A stretch of 64,000 nt of DNA. Source: Pseudescherichia sp031998825 (GTDB lineage Bacteria > Pseudomonadota > Gammaproteobacteria > Enterobacterales > Enterobacteriaceae). Shown one piece after another: positions 32,489-41,776 of the stretch (position 1 is the stretch's first letter; each line of letters starts with the position of its first letter). The notes below the pieces were generated by a model. It did no database searches, was not told the origin of the DNA, and saw only the letters and a program-made list of their open reading frames with translations. The translations under genes and the position numbers were made by a program. The stretch spans positions 1 through 64,000 of the forward strand of contig NZ_DAMACX010000023.1 in assembly GCF_031998825.1 (NCBI RefSeq), given 5' to 3'.

Positions 32489-34918
32489 GTGTCCTCTCTG
32501 CCCGTCGCTGCCGTACTGCCTGAACTGCTCTCTGCGCTCTCCCATGCGCCACAGGTCCTGCTCAACGCCCCTACCGGCGCGGGGAAATCGACCTGGCTAC
32601 CGCTGCAAATTCTTGCCGAGGGCAAGATTGCCGGGCGCATTCTGCTGCTGGAGCCGCGCCGTCTGGCAGCGCGCAACGTCGCTCAGCGGCTGGCGGAGCT
32701 ATTAGATGAGAAGCCCGGCGAGACGGTGGGCTACCGGATGCGCGGTGAGACCTGCGTTGGCGCAACAACGCGCCTGGAGGTGGTCACCGAGGGGATCCTG
32801 ACCCGCATGATCCAGCGCGATCCCGAGCTGGCCGGCGTTGGGCTGGTGATCCTTGATGAATTCCACGAGCGCAGCCTAGAGGCCGATCTGGCCCTGGCGC
32901 TGCTGCTGGACGTGCAGCAGGGGCTGCGCGACGATCTGAAACTCCTCATCATGTCGGCGACCCTGGATAACGACCGTCTCCAGCGTCTTCTGCCGGACGC
33001 GCCGGTTATCGCCTCTGAGGGGCGCGCGTTCCCTGTTGACCGTCGTTATCAGCCTTTAGCCAGCCACATCCGCTTTGACGAGGCCGTGGCAATGGCAACC
33101 ACCGAACTGCTGCGGGCCGAGCGCGGCTCGCTGCTGCTGTTTCTGCCCGGCGTCGGCGAGATCCAGCGCGTGCAGGAGCAGCTGGCCCAGCGCGTCGGCA
33201 GCGACGTGCTGCTCTGTCCGCTCTACGGCGCGCTGCCTCTGAACGAGCAGCGTAAGGCGATCCTGCCCGCGCCAGAGGGAGTTCGTAAAGTAGTGCTGGC
33301 GACCAACATTGCCGAGACCAGCTTAACTATCGAGGGGATCCGGCTGGTGGTCGACAGCGCCCAGGAGCGGGTGGCCCGCTTCGACGCCCGCACCGGGCTG
33401 ACGCGGCTGGTGACCCAGCGGGTGAGCCAGGCCTCGATGACCCAGCGTGCCGGACGCGCCGGACGGCTGGAACCAGGCATCTGCCTGCATCTGCTGGCAA
33501 AGGAGCAGGCGGAGCGGGCGGCGGCCCAGAGCGAGCCGGAGATCCTGCAAAGCGATCTCAGCGCCATGCTGCTGGAGCTGGTGCAGTGGGGCTGTCGCGA
33601 TCCGGCCCAGCTCAGCTGGCTGGACATGCCTCCGGCGGTGAACCTGGCGGCGGCAGAGACGCTGCTGGTACAGCTGGGGGCACTGGAGAATCGGCAGCTG
33701 ACGGCACGCGGGCAGAAGATGGCGAGGCTGGGCGTCACGCCGCGACTCTCGGCTATGCTAATCAGTGCCCAGAGCGGTGACGAGGCGGCAACGGCGGCGA
33801 AGCTTGCTGCTATCCTGGAAGAGCCTCCGCGTGGCGGCAGTACCGATCTTGGGGTGGCCTTCTCCCGCAGCCAGCCGCACTGGCAACGGCGCAGCCGCCA
33901 GCTGCTGAAGCGGCTTAACAGCGACGAGGGCAGGGAGGAGATCGATCTTATCCCCGTCCTGCTGGCGCGCGGGTTTGCCGACCGCATCGCCCGTCGGCGT
34001 GGGCAGGAGGGGCGTTACCAGCTGGCGAACGGCATGGGGGCGATGCTCGACGCGGACGATGCCATGGGCCGCCACGAGTGGCTGATCGCGCCCCTGCTGT
34101 TGCAGGGTAGCCAGCAGCCGGACGCGCGCATTTTACAGGCGATGCCGGTCAATATTGAGACGCTTATCGCCGCCGCGCCGTGGCTGGTGCACCACGCCGA
34201 TACCGTGGAGTGGGACGACGCCCAGGGCACGCTGAAAGCGCTGCGCCGCAGCCAGATCGGCCAGCTGACGGTGAGCGTCAGGCCGCTGGCGAAGCCGTCA
34301 GAGGCGGAGCTGCACCAGGCGATGCTGAACGGCATTCGCGATAAGGGATTACAGGTGCTGAACTGGACCCCGGCGGCGGAGCAGCTGCGCCTGCGCCTGC
34401 ACTGTGCAGCGAAGTGGCTACCTGAATATGAGTGGCCCGCGGTGGATGACGCCTCGCTTTTAGCCGCGCTTGAGCTATGGTTACTTCCCGACATGCAAGG
34501 CGTACACTCCCTGCGGGCACTGAAAGCGCTGGATTTGATCCACGCGCTCAACCATTTACTGACCTGGCCGCTACGTCAACGGCTGGATAGTGCGCTGCCT
34601 GGGCATTACACTGTGCCGACGGGAAGCCAGATCGCGATCCGCTATCATGATGAGAATCCGCCGGTGCTGGCGGTGCGGATGCAGGAGATGTTTGGCGAGG
34701 CCGCCACGCCGGTCATTGCCGAGGGGCGGGTGCCGCTGGTGCTGGAGCTGCTCTCGCCTGCGCAACGCCCGCTACAGATTACGCGCGACCTGAGCGCGTT
34801 CTGGGCAGGTGCTTACCGCGAGGTGCAAAAAGAGATGAAGGGACGCTATCCGAAGCATGTCTGGCCGGACGATCCGGCTAACACCGCGCCGACAAGACGG
34901 GTTAAAAAATATTCATAG
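32489..34918 (+). CDS. hrpB: ATP-dependent DEAH-box helicase HrpB
   Basis: 809 residues, exactly the E. coli length when started at the GTG at 32489 (VSSLPVAAVLPELL), which has CTGGAG upstream. Helicase motifs appear in order: GAGKSTWLPL (I), LEPRRLAARNVAQRL (Ia), DEFHERSLEADL (II, DEFH rather than DEAH), MSATLDNDRLQ (III), ATNIAETSLTIEG and QRAGRAGRLEPG (VI). The C-terminal HrpB-specific region ends WPDDPANTAPTRRVKKYS. Cellular role not well defined. Upstream in-frame ATGs overlap thpR and are unlikely. Confidence 0.95.
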   Translation: MSSLPVAAVLPELLSALSHAPQVLLNAPTGAGKSTWLPLQILAEGKIAGRILLLEPRRLAARNVAQRLAELLDEKPGETVGYRMRGETCVGATTRLEVVTEGILTRMIQRDPELAGVGLVILDEFHERSLEADLALALLLDVQQGLRDDLKLLIMSATLDNDRLQRLLPDAPVIASEGRAFPVDRRYQPLASHIRFDEAVAMATTELLRAERGSLLLFLPGVGEIQRVQEQLAQRVGSDVLLCPLYGALPLNEQRKAILPAPEGVRKVVLATNIAETSLTIEGIRLVVDSAQERVARFDARTGLTRLVTQRVSQASMTQRAGRAGRLEPGICLHLLAKEQAERAAAQSEPEILQSDLSAMLLELVQWGCRDPAQLSWLDMPPAVNLAAAETLLVQLGALENRQLTARGQKMARLGVTPRLSAMLISAQSGDEAATAAKLAAILEEPPRGGSTDLGVAFSRSQPHWQRRSRQLLKRLNSDEGREEIDLIPVLLARGFADRIARRRGQEGRYQLANGMGAMLDADDAMGRHEWLIAPLLLQGSQQPDARILQAMPVNIETLIAAAPWLVHHADTVEWDDAQGTLKALRRSQIGQLTVSVRPLAKPSEAELHQAMLNGIRDKGLQVLNWTPAAEQLRLRLHCAAKWLPEYEWPAVDDASLLAALELWLLPDMQGVHSLRALKALDLIHALNHLLTWPLRQRLDSALPGHYTVPTGSQIAIRYHDENPPVLAVRMQEMFGEAATPVIAEGRVPLVLELLSPAQRPLQITRDLSAFWAGAYREVQKEMKGRYPKHVWPDDPANTAPTRRVKKYS

Positions 34919-35017
34919 GCTTAACGAAAGTTAAATTGAGAGATTTCTTCTTCTGCCCCCTGGTAGAAGAACAGAGAATCGGGCCCTTGCGCCTGAATAA
35001 TGTAGCGGAGAGTAAGC

Positions 35018-37567
35018 ATGGCGGGGAATGACCGCGAACCTATTGGACGTAAAGGCAGACCTGCACGTCCGGTAAAAGAGAAGGTAAGCCGACGTCGTCT
35101 CAGAGATGAAGAGATCGACGATGAGTATGAAGATGATGCACCCGCACCGCGCCGCAGTAAAGGCAACGGCGGCGGCAGTGGCAAAGGAAAAGGCGGCAAG
35201 CGCAAGCGCGGCTGGTTCTGGCTGCTGCTGAAGATCTTTATCGTTCTGGTGGTGCTGTTTGCCATTTACGGTCTCTATCTCGATCAGAAGATCCGCAGCC
35301 GCATCGACGGCAAAGTCTGGCAGCTGCCGGCGGCGGTCTATGGCCGGATGGTCAACCTCGAGCCCGAGATGCCGATCAGCAAGAACGAGATGGTGAAGCT
35401 GCTGGAGGCTACCCAGTACCGCAAGGTGACGGCGATGACCCGTCCCGGCGAGTTTACCGTGCAGGCCAACAGCATCGAGATGATCCGTCGTCCGTTTGAC
35501 TTCCCCGACAGTAAAGAGGGGCAGGTCCGCGCCCGGCTGACGTTCAGCGATAACCACCTGGATACTATCGAGAACATGGAGAACAACCGCCAGTTCGGTT
35601 TCTTCCGTCTCGATCCGCGCCTGATCACCATGCTCTCTTCGCCAAACGGCGAGCAGCGTCTGTTCGTCGCGCGTAACGGTTTCCCGGATCTGCTGGTGGA
35701 TACCCTGCTGGCGACCGAGGACCGTCACTTCTATGAGCATGACGGGATCAGCTTCTTCTCTATCGGGCGTGCGGTGCTGGCGAACCTGACGGCGGGACGC
35801 ACGGTGCAGGGGGCGAGTACCCTGACCCAGCAGCTGGTGAAGAACCTGTTCCTCTCCAGCGAGCGCTCCTACTGGCGTAAGGCGAACGAAGCCTATATGG
35901 CGCTGATCGTTGATGCGCGCTACAGCAAGGATCGTATTCTTGAGCTCTATATGAACGAGGTCTACCTCGGTCAGAGCGGCGATAACGAAATCCGCGGCTT
36001 CCCGCTGGCGAGCCTCTACTACTTTGGCCGTCCGGTGGAGGAGCTGAGCCTCGACCAGCAGGCGCTGCTGGTGGGCATGGTGAAAGGCGCTTCCATCTAC
36101 AACCCGTGGCGTAATCCGAAGCTGGCCCTTGAGCGGCGTAACTTGGTGCTGCGCCTGCTGCAGGAGCAGAAGGTTATCGACCAGGAGCTGTACGATATGC
36201 TCAGCGCCCGGCCGCTCGGGGTGCAGAAGCGCGGCGGGGTGATCTCACCGCAGCCGGCGTTTATGCAGATGGTGCGCCAGGAGCTGCAGGCGAAGCTGGG
36301 GGATAAAGTTAAAGATCTCTCCGGCGTGAAGATCTTTACCACCTTTGACTCGGTGGCACAGGACGCGGCGGAGAAAGCCGCCGTGGAAGGTATTCCGGCC
36401 CTGATCAAGCAGCGTAAGCTGAGCGATCTGGAGACCGCGATGGTGGTCGTTGACCGCTTCAGCGGCGAAGTTCGCGCGATGGTGGGCGGGGCGACGCCGC
36501 AGTTTGCGGGCTATAACCGTGCCATGCAGGCGCGGCGCTCCATCGGCTCGCTGGCAAAACCGGCGACCTATCTCACCGCGCTAAGCCAGCCGAACCAGTA
36601 TCGTCTGAACACGTGGATTGCCGATGCGCCGATCTCTCTGCCCCAGCCTAACGGCAAGGCATGGTCTCCGCAGAACGATGACCACCGCTTTAGCGGCCAG
36701 GTGATGCTGGCGGATGCGCTGACCCGCTCAATGAACGTGCCGACCGTGAACCTCGGGATGGCGCTGGGTCTGCCAGCGGTCACCGATACCTGGACCAAGC
36801 TGGGCGTGCCGAAGGATCAGCTGCATCCGGTTCCGGCGATGCTGCTGGGGGCGCTGAACCTGACCCCGGTTGAGGTGGCGCAGGCGTTCCAGACCATCGC
36901 CAGCGGCGGTAACCGTGCAACGCTTTCAGCGCTGCGCTCGGTGATTGCCGAAGACGGGACGGTGCTCTACCAGAGCTTCCCGCAGGCGGAGCGTGCGGTG
37001 CCTGCTCAGGCAGCCTACATGACCCTGTGGACCATGCAGCAGGTTATCCAGCGCGGCACCGGCCGTCAGCTGGGGGCGAAGTATCCGGGCCTGCACCTGG
37101 CGGGTAAAACCGGGACCACCAACAACAACGTGGATACCTGGTTCGCCGGGATTGACGGCCGTGAGGTGACCATTACCTGGGTAGGACGCGATAACAACCA
37201 GCCGACCAAGCTCTACGGCGCCAGCGGGGCGATGGCGATCTACCAGCGCTATCTGGCAAACCAGTCGCCAATCCCGCTGGATCTGACCCCGCCGGAGGAT
37301 ATCGTCAACATGGGCGTGGACGAGGGGGGTAACTTCCTCTGCGGCGGCGGTGTGCGCTCGCTGCCGGTGTGGACCTCTAATCCGGATGCCCTGTGCCAGC
37401 AGAGCGAGATGCTGCTCCAGCAGCAGCAACAGCAGCAGAGCGGTAACCCGTTTGAACAGTCGTCACCGCAGCCGCAACAGCAGCCTCAGCAGCAGCAGCA
37501 ACAGCCGCAGCAGCAGGAGAAGAGCGACGGCGTAGCGGGCTGGATCAAAGACATGTTTGGTAACTAA
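35018..37567 (+). CDS. mrcB: Penicillin-binding protein 1B
   Basis: Bifunctional murein synthase of the inner membrane. 849 residues: basic cytoplasmic N-tail (to about 65), one membrane helix (WFWLLLKIFIVLVVLFAIYGL), UB2H domain (about 110-200, the LpoB contact), a glycosyltransferase domain with EDRHFYEHDG (catalytic Glu) and QGASTLTQQLVKN, and a transpeptidase with catalytic SIGS (ARRSIGSLAKP), SMN and KTGTTNNN motifs. The C-terminus is unusually glutamine-rich (about 805-835) before a final DGVAGWIKDMFGN. Confidence 0.97.
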   Translation: MAGNDREPIGRKGRPARPVKEKVSRRRLRDEEIDDEYEDDAPAPRRSKGNGGGSGKGKGGKRKRGWFWLLLKIFIVLVVLFAIYGLYLDQKIRSRIDGKVWQLPAAVYGRMVNLEPEMPISKNEMVKLLEATQYRKVTAMTRPGEFTVQANSIEMIRRPFDFPDSKEGQVRARLTFSDNHLDTIENMENNRQFGFFRLDPRLITMLSSPNGEQRLFVARNGFPDLLVDTLLATEDRHFYEHDGISFFSIGRAVLANLTAGRTVQGASTLTQQLVKNLFLSSERSYWRKANEAYMALIVDARYSKDRILELYMNEVYLGQSGDNEIRGFPLASLYYFGRPVEELSLDQQALLVGMVKGASIYNPWRNPKLALERRNLVLRLLQEQKVIDQELYDMLSARPLGVQKRGGVISPQPAFMQMVRQELQAKLGDKVKDLSGVKIFTTFDSVAQDAAEKAAVEGIPALIKQRKLSDLETAMVVVDRFSGEVRAMVGGATPQFAGYNRAMQARRSIGSLAKPATYLTALSQPNQYRLNTWIADAPISLPQPNGKAWSPQNDDHRFSGQVMLADALTRSMNVPTVNLGMALGLPAVTDTWTKLGVPKDQLHPVPAMLLGALNLTPVEVAQAFQTIASGGNRATLSALRSVIAEDGTVLYQSFPQAERAVPAQAAYMTLWTMQQVIQRGTGRQLGAKYPGLHLAGKTGTTNNNVDTWFAGIDGREVTITWVGRDNNQPTKLYGASGAMAIYQRYLANQSPIPLDLTPPEDIVNMGVDEGGNFLCGGGVRSLPVWTSNPDALCQQSEMLLQQQQQQQSGNPFEQSSPQPQQQPQQQQQQPQQQEKSDGVAGWIKDMFGN

Positions 37568-37582
37568 GCCGTAGTAAACAGT

Positions 37583-37608
37583 GCCGGGCAGCGCTCCGCT
37601 TGCCCGGC
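37583..37608. repeat. REP-like palindrome after mrcB
   Basis: GCCGGGCA-GCGCTCCGCT-TGCCCGGC lies 15 bases after the mrcB stop. It may mark the transcript end. The rest of the 233-base gap to fhuA is AT-rich and holds the fhuA promoter and Fur site. Confidence 0.65.
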
Positions 37609-37747
37609 CTTCCACTCTCCCGTTTTAACCTCATTTAACCCCTCTGTAACACCCTGTTATCCGTCTGGTTATTCTTTAATCCCTCAATTCTCGTAGGGGC
37701 GCATACTTCTTGCTATCTCCGCGGAGCCTGGCATATTATGCTGCGGT

Positions 37748-37766
37748 CATAATAATAATTATCGTT
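37748..37766 (+). promoter_or_regulatory. Probable Fur box of fhuA
   Basis: CATAATAATAATTATCGTT resembles the Fur consensus GATAATGATAATCATTATC, with two clear ATAAT hexamers. It is 35 bases before the fhuA ATG. Iron repression of fhuACDB is known in E. coli and inferred here. Confidence 0.65.
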
Positions 37767-37800
37767 TACGTTATCATTCCATTATCCAGAGAGAAGCACC

Positions 37801-40014
37801 ATGGCGCGTCCTGAAACTGCTCAGTCGGTCAACCTTTCGCTGCGTAAAATTGCCGTGGTGGTTGCCACTGCGGTAGGCAGCATCTCCTTTGCCGCACATG
37901 CAGCCCCTGAAGATACCATCACCGTTACCACCGCAGCCGCTGAGCAGGAGAGTGCCTGGGGCCCGGCACCGACCATCGCCGCCAAGCGTACGGCGACGGC
38001 GACCAAAACCGATACCCCAATCGAGAAAACGCCGCAGTCTATCTCCGTGGTCACCCGGCAGGAAATAGAAACTCATCAGCCTAAATCAGTTAAAGAGGCG
38101 CTGGGTTATACGCCAGGCGTGGTGGTGAGCAATCGCGGGGCTTCGACGACATACGATTTTGTTAGCATTCGTGGTTTCACCTCGGTAGGTTTGAGCCAGA
38201 ACAACTACCTTGATGGAATGAAGTTGCAAGGCAACTTCTATAACGATGCTGCAATCGATCCCTATATGTTAGAACGCGTGGAATTAATGCGTGGGCCAAC
38301 ATCAGTTCTCTATGGTAAAAGCAATCCTGGCGGGATTATTTCCATGGTCAGCAAACGTCCTATGACCGAGCCTCTGCATGAAGTTCAGTTCAAGATGGGG
38401 ACCAATAGCCTCTACCAGACTGGTTTTGATTTTAGCGATGCGTTAGACGATAACGGTGAATATTCTTATCGCTTAACGGGATTGGCTCGCTCCAGCAATG
38501 AACAGCAAAGTCATGCCGAGCAGCAACGCTATACCATTGCGCCGTCATTCTCCTGGCGTCCTGATGAAAAAACTAACTTCACCTTCTTATCTTACTTCCA
38601 GAACGAGCCAGAAACTGGATATTACGGCTGGTTGCCAAAAGAGGGTACGGTAGAGCCACTGCCAAACGGTTCACGCCTGTCGACCGATTTTAATGAAGGT
38701 GCAGATAACAACACCTACTCCCGCAACCAAAAAATGGTTGGTTACAGCTTCGAGCATGGTTTCAACGATACGTTTACCGTACGGCAGAACCTGCGTTTTG
38801 TTGAGATGAAAACCTCACAGAACAGCGTTTACGGTACGGGGATTTGTACTACCAATACGTTTAATGGCCCATGTCAGGCATTACCTGCTGATGTTCGCGA
38901 TCGCTATTTAGGCCGCGGCACAGTTGTAGATAACGAGCGCTTGCAAAACTTTAGCGTAGATACACAGCTGCAAAGTAAATTCGCTACCGGCGATATCGAT
39001 CACACTCTGTTGACCGGTGTGGACTTTATGCGGATGCGTAACGATATAAATGCATCTTTTGGTACTGCGCCTGCTATCGATCTCTATAACCCGCAAACGC
39101 TGCATGATTTTGATTTTGATAGTGCCGCTCCGTATCAGCTTAATGAAACGAAACAGACCGGCATTTATGCTCAGGATCAGGCTGAATGGGATAAATGGGT
39201 GCTTACGCTAGGCGGCCGTTATGACTGGTCTCAGCAGGGTACGACAGTTCGTGCTGATGGTGGTTCTATTGAACGTAACGATCATCAGTTTACCTGGCGT
39301 GGTGGCGTGAACTATCTGTTTGATAATGGGATCACTCCATACATTAGCTATAGTCAGTCGTTTGAGCCAAACGCATTTGATCTCTATAGTGTTCCACGTA
39401 CTGCCTTTGCACCATCCAAAGGCGAGCAGTACGAAGCTGGCGTAAAATACGTGCCGAAAGATATGCCTATCGTTCTTACCGGTGCGGTATATCATCTGAC
39501 GAAAACCAACACGTTGACTACAGATCCTAACAACCCGACATTACAAGTTCCGTCGGGAGAGGTTCGTTCACAAGGTGTTGAACTGGAGGCAAAAGCGGCC
39601 CTGAGCGCCAGTATCAACGTCACAGCTTCTTATACCTATACCGACGCGGAATATACTAAAGATACCAATCTTCAGGGCAATCGCGTTGAGCAGGTTCCTG
39701 AACATATGGCCTCTTTATGGGGTGACTACACGTTTAACAGCGGTGTACTTTCAGGCCTGACGCTCGGAACCGGTGGCCGCTTTATTGGTTCAAGCTATGG
39801 CGATCCGGCAAATACATTTAAAGTAGGTAGCGCAGCGGTAATGGACGCCGTGGTGAAATACGATTTGGCACGCTTTGGCTTTGCAGGCTCTAGCGTTGCC
39901 GTCAACGTTAACAATCTGCTTGATCGTGAGTATGTTTCCAGTTGCTTCCAGACATATGGCTGCTTCTGGGGCGCGGATCGCCAGGTTGTCGCCACCGCCA
40001 CCTTACGCTTCTAA
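37801..40014 (+). CDS. fhuA: Ferrichrome outer-membrane receptor FhuA
   Basis: TonB-dependent siderophore receptor, also the receptor for phages such as T5, T1 and phi80 and for colicin M in E. coli. 737 residues: signal peptide ending AAHA, TonB box DTITVTT, plug domain (PQSISVVTRQEIE to LVSKRP-like GGIISMVSKRP), then a 22-strand barrel ending TATLRF. Cysteine pairs are GICTTN...GPCQ and SSCFQTYGCFW. The first 240 bases are GC-rich like the neighbours; from about 38040 the gene is AT-richer with different codon use, a mosaic pattern. It heads the fhuACDB cluster, with a terminator before fhuC. Confidence 0.96.
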   Translation: MARPETAQSVNLSLRKIAVVVATAVGSISFAAHAAPEDTITVTTAAAEQESAWGPAPTIAAKRTATATKTDTPIEKTPQSISVVTRQEIETHQPKSVKEALGYTPGVVVSNRGASTTYDFVSIRGFTSVGLSQNNYLDGMKLQGNFYNDAAIDPYMLERVELMRGPTSVLYGKSNPGGIISMVSKRPMTEPLHEVQFKMGTNSLYQTGFDFSDALDDNGEYSYRLTGLARSSNEQQSHAEQQRYTIAPSFSWRPDEKTNFTFLSYFQNEPETGYYGWLPKEGTVEPLPNGSRLSTDFNEGADNNTYSRNQKMVGYSFEHGFNDTFTVRQNLRFVEMKTSQNSVYGTGICTTNTFNGPCQALPADVRDRYLGRGTVVDNERLQNFSVDTQLQSKFATGDIDHTLLTGVDFMRMRNDINASFGTAPAIDLYNPQTLHDFDFDSAAPYQLNETKQTGIYAQDQAEWDKWVLTLGGRYDWSQQGTTVRADGGSIERNDHQFTWRGGVNYLFDNGITPYISYSQSFEPNAFDLYSVPRTAFAPSKGEQYEAGVKYVPKDMPIVLTGAVYHLTKTNTLTTDPNNPTLQVPSGEVRSQGVELEAKAALSASINVTASYTYTDAEYTKDTNLQGNRVEQVPEHMASLWGDYTFNSGVLSGLTLGTGGRFIGSSYGDPANTFKVGSAAVMDAVVKYDLARFGFAGSSVAVNVNNLLDREYVSSCFQTYGCFWGADRQVVATATLRF

Positions 40015-40028
40015 TCTCCTCCTTTTCA

Positions 40029-40053
40029 GGGCACGGCTTACCGTGCCCTTTTT
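40029..40053 (+). terminator. Hairpin terminator between fhuA and fhuC
   Basis: GGGCACGG-CTTA-CCGTGCCC followed by five T. Partial termination here would give more receptor than transporter from a shared message. Confidence 0.85.
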
Positions 40054-40070
40054 ATTGATAAGTTGGTCCC

Positions 40071-40886
40071 ATGCAGGAAAACAATACGCTTCCCGATACC
40101 ACCTTTCAGCTCTCTGATGTCTCCTTTCATGTGCCCGGGCGCACGCTGCTGCATCCGCTGTCGCTCACCTTTCCAGCAGGCAAGGTTACCGGTCTTATCG
40201 GCCACAACGGCTCGGGTAAATCCACCTTGTTAAAGATGCTGGGTCGTCATNNNNNNNNNNGTCGTCATCAGCCACCGTCCGAGGGCGATATCCTGCTGGA
40301 CGGCCAGCCGCTGGCGAGCTGGAACAGCAAAGCCTTTGCCCGTCGGGTCGCCTATCTGCCGCAGCAGCTGCCGCAGGCGGAGGGGATGACGGTGCGCGAG
40401 CTGGTGGCGATTGGGCGCTACCCGTGGCACGGGGCGCTGGGGCGTTTTGGCGTGGCTGACCGGGAGAAGGTGGAGGAGGCGATTGGCCTTGTGGGACTGA
40501 AACCGCTGGCGCACCGGCTGGTGGATAGCCTCTCCGGCGGCGAGCGGCAGCGGGCGTGGATCGCCATGCTGGTAGCGCAGGACAGCCGCTGCCTGCTGCT
40601 GGATGAGCCGACCTCGGCGCTGGATATTGCCCATCAGGTCGACGTCCTGGCGCTGATCCATCGCCTGAGCCAGCAGCGTGGGCTAACGGTGATCGCCGTT
40701 CTGCACGATATCAATATGGCGGCACGCTACTGCGACTATCTGGTGGCGCTGCGCGGCGGAGAGAAAATTGCAGAAGGAACGCCGGAGTCGCTGATGCAGG
40801 CCCAGACCCTGGAGCAGATCTACGGTATCCCGATGGGCATTCTGCCCCACCCGGCAGGGGCGGCACCGGTGAGCTTTGTCTACTGA
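40071..40886 (+). CDS. fhuC: Ferrichrome ABC transporter ATPase FhuC (contains assembly gap)
   Basis: Cytoplasmic ATPase of the hydroxamate siderophore importer. Walker A GHNGSGKST (about 44-52), signature LSGGERQR, Walker B CLLLDEPTSALD and switch HDIN are present. Ten N at 40251-40260 interrupt it, with GTCGTCAT on both sides. Removing the N and one copy (18 bases) restores the expected GRHQPPSEG and a 265-residue protein, the E. coli length. The gene is therefore intact and the gap an assembly joint. Its stop overlaps the fhuD start by one base. Confidence 0.95.
   Translation: MQENNTLPDTTFQLSDVSFHVPGRTLLHPLSLTFPAGKVTGLIGHNGSGKSTLLKMLGRHXXXXRHQPPSEGDILLDGQPLASWNSKAFARRVAYLPQQLPQAEGMTVRELVAIGRYPWHGALGRFGVADREKVEEAIGLVGLKPLAHRLVDSLSGGERQRAWIAMLVAQDSRCLLLDEPTSALDIAHQVDVLALIHRLSQQRGLTVIAVLHDINMAARYCDYLVALRGGEKIAEGTPESLMQAQTLEQIYGIPMGILPHPAGAAPVSFVY
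40251..40260. other. Assembly gap (10 N) inside fhuC
   Basis: A run of exactly ten N with an eight-base direct repeat (GTCGTCAT) flanking it. This looks like two overlapping contig ends joined without merging, so the true gap size is probably negative. Confidence 0.95.
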
Positions 40887-41776
40887 TGGCGGGCTTACCT
40901 ATGATTAGTCGTCGTCGTCTGCTGACCGCAATGGCCCTCTCGCCGCTGCTGTGGCAGGCGGGAACCGCGCGGGCGGCGGCCCTCGATATCAACCGCATCG
41001 TGGCGCTGGAGTGGCTGCCGGTAGAGCTGCTGCTGGCGATGGGCGTGGCCCCTTACGGCGTTGCTGACGTGAATAGTTACAACACCTGGGTCAACGAACC
41101 TAAGCTGCCCGCCTCGACAATCGACGTCGGACTGCGGACCGAACCCAATCTTGAGCTCCTCACCCAGATGCAGCCTTCGTATCTGGTCTGGTCGGCAGGC
41201 TACGGCCCCTCGGCGGAAGTGCTGGCGCGAATTGCTCCTGGCCGGGGCTTTAACTTTAGCGACGGCAAAAAGCCGCTGACGATGGCGCGCAACTCGATGA
41301 ATGAGATGGCCCAGCTGCTCAACCTCGAGTCCGCCGCCCGCACGCACCTCGACCATTTTGATGCCTTTATCGCCGCCATGAAGCCGCGCTTTGCCCGGCG
41401 CGGCGACAGGCCGCTGCTGATGGTCACCCTGCTTGATGCTCAGCATATGCTGGTCTTTGCCTCAAACTGCCTGTTCCAGGAGACGCTGGATGAGTTTGGC
41501 ATTCGCAACGCCTGGCAGGGGGAGACGACCTTCTGGGGCAGCACCACGGTGAGCATTGACCGCCTGGCGGTCTATAAGGATGCGGACGTAATCTGCTTCG
41601 ATCATGGTAACGAGCAGGATATGCAGCGCCTGATGGCAACCCCGCTGTGGCAGGCGATGCCCTTTGTCCGGGCGGGCCGCTTCCAGCGCGTGCCGGCGGT
41701 CTGGTTCTACGGGGCGACGCTGTCGGTGATGCACTTTGTCCGCGTTCTGGATAACGCCCTGGGAGGGAAAGCATGA
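40886..41776 (+). CDS. fhuD: Ferrichrome-binding periplasmic protein FhuD
   Basis: Delivers hydroxamate siderophores from FhuA to FhuB. 296 residues, the E. coli length. The N-terminus has a twin-arginine signal (ISRRRLLTAMALSPLLWQ). The mature protein is a long-helix class III binding protein: IVALEWLPVELLLAMG, IDVGLRTEPNLELL, and FWGSTTVSIDRL. It overlaps fhuC by one base and fhuB by four, so the three are coupled. Confidence 0.97.
   Translation: MAGLPMISRRRLLTAMALSPLLWQAGTARAAALDINRIVALEWLPVELLLAMGVAPYGVADVNSYNTWVNEPKLPASTIDVGLRTEPNLELLTQMQPSYLVWSAGYGPSAEVLARIAPGRGFNFSDGKKPLTMARNSMNEMAQLLNLESAARTHLDHFDAFIAAMKPRFARRGDRPLLMVTLLDAQHMLVFASNCLFQETLDEFGIRNAWQGETTFWGSTTVSIDRLAVYKDADVICFDHGNEQDMQRLMATPLWQAMPFVRAGRFQRVPAVWFYGATLSVMHFVRVLDNALGGKA

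Noticed and set aside
40251..40260. A real insertion in FhuC
   Set aside because: Flanking duplicated GTCGTCAT and restoration of normal length on removal show an assembly joint.
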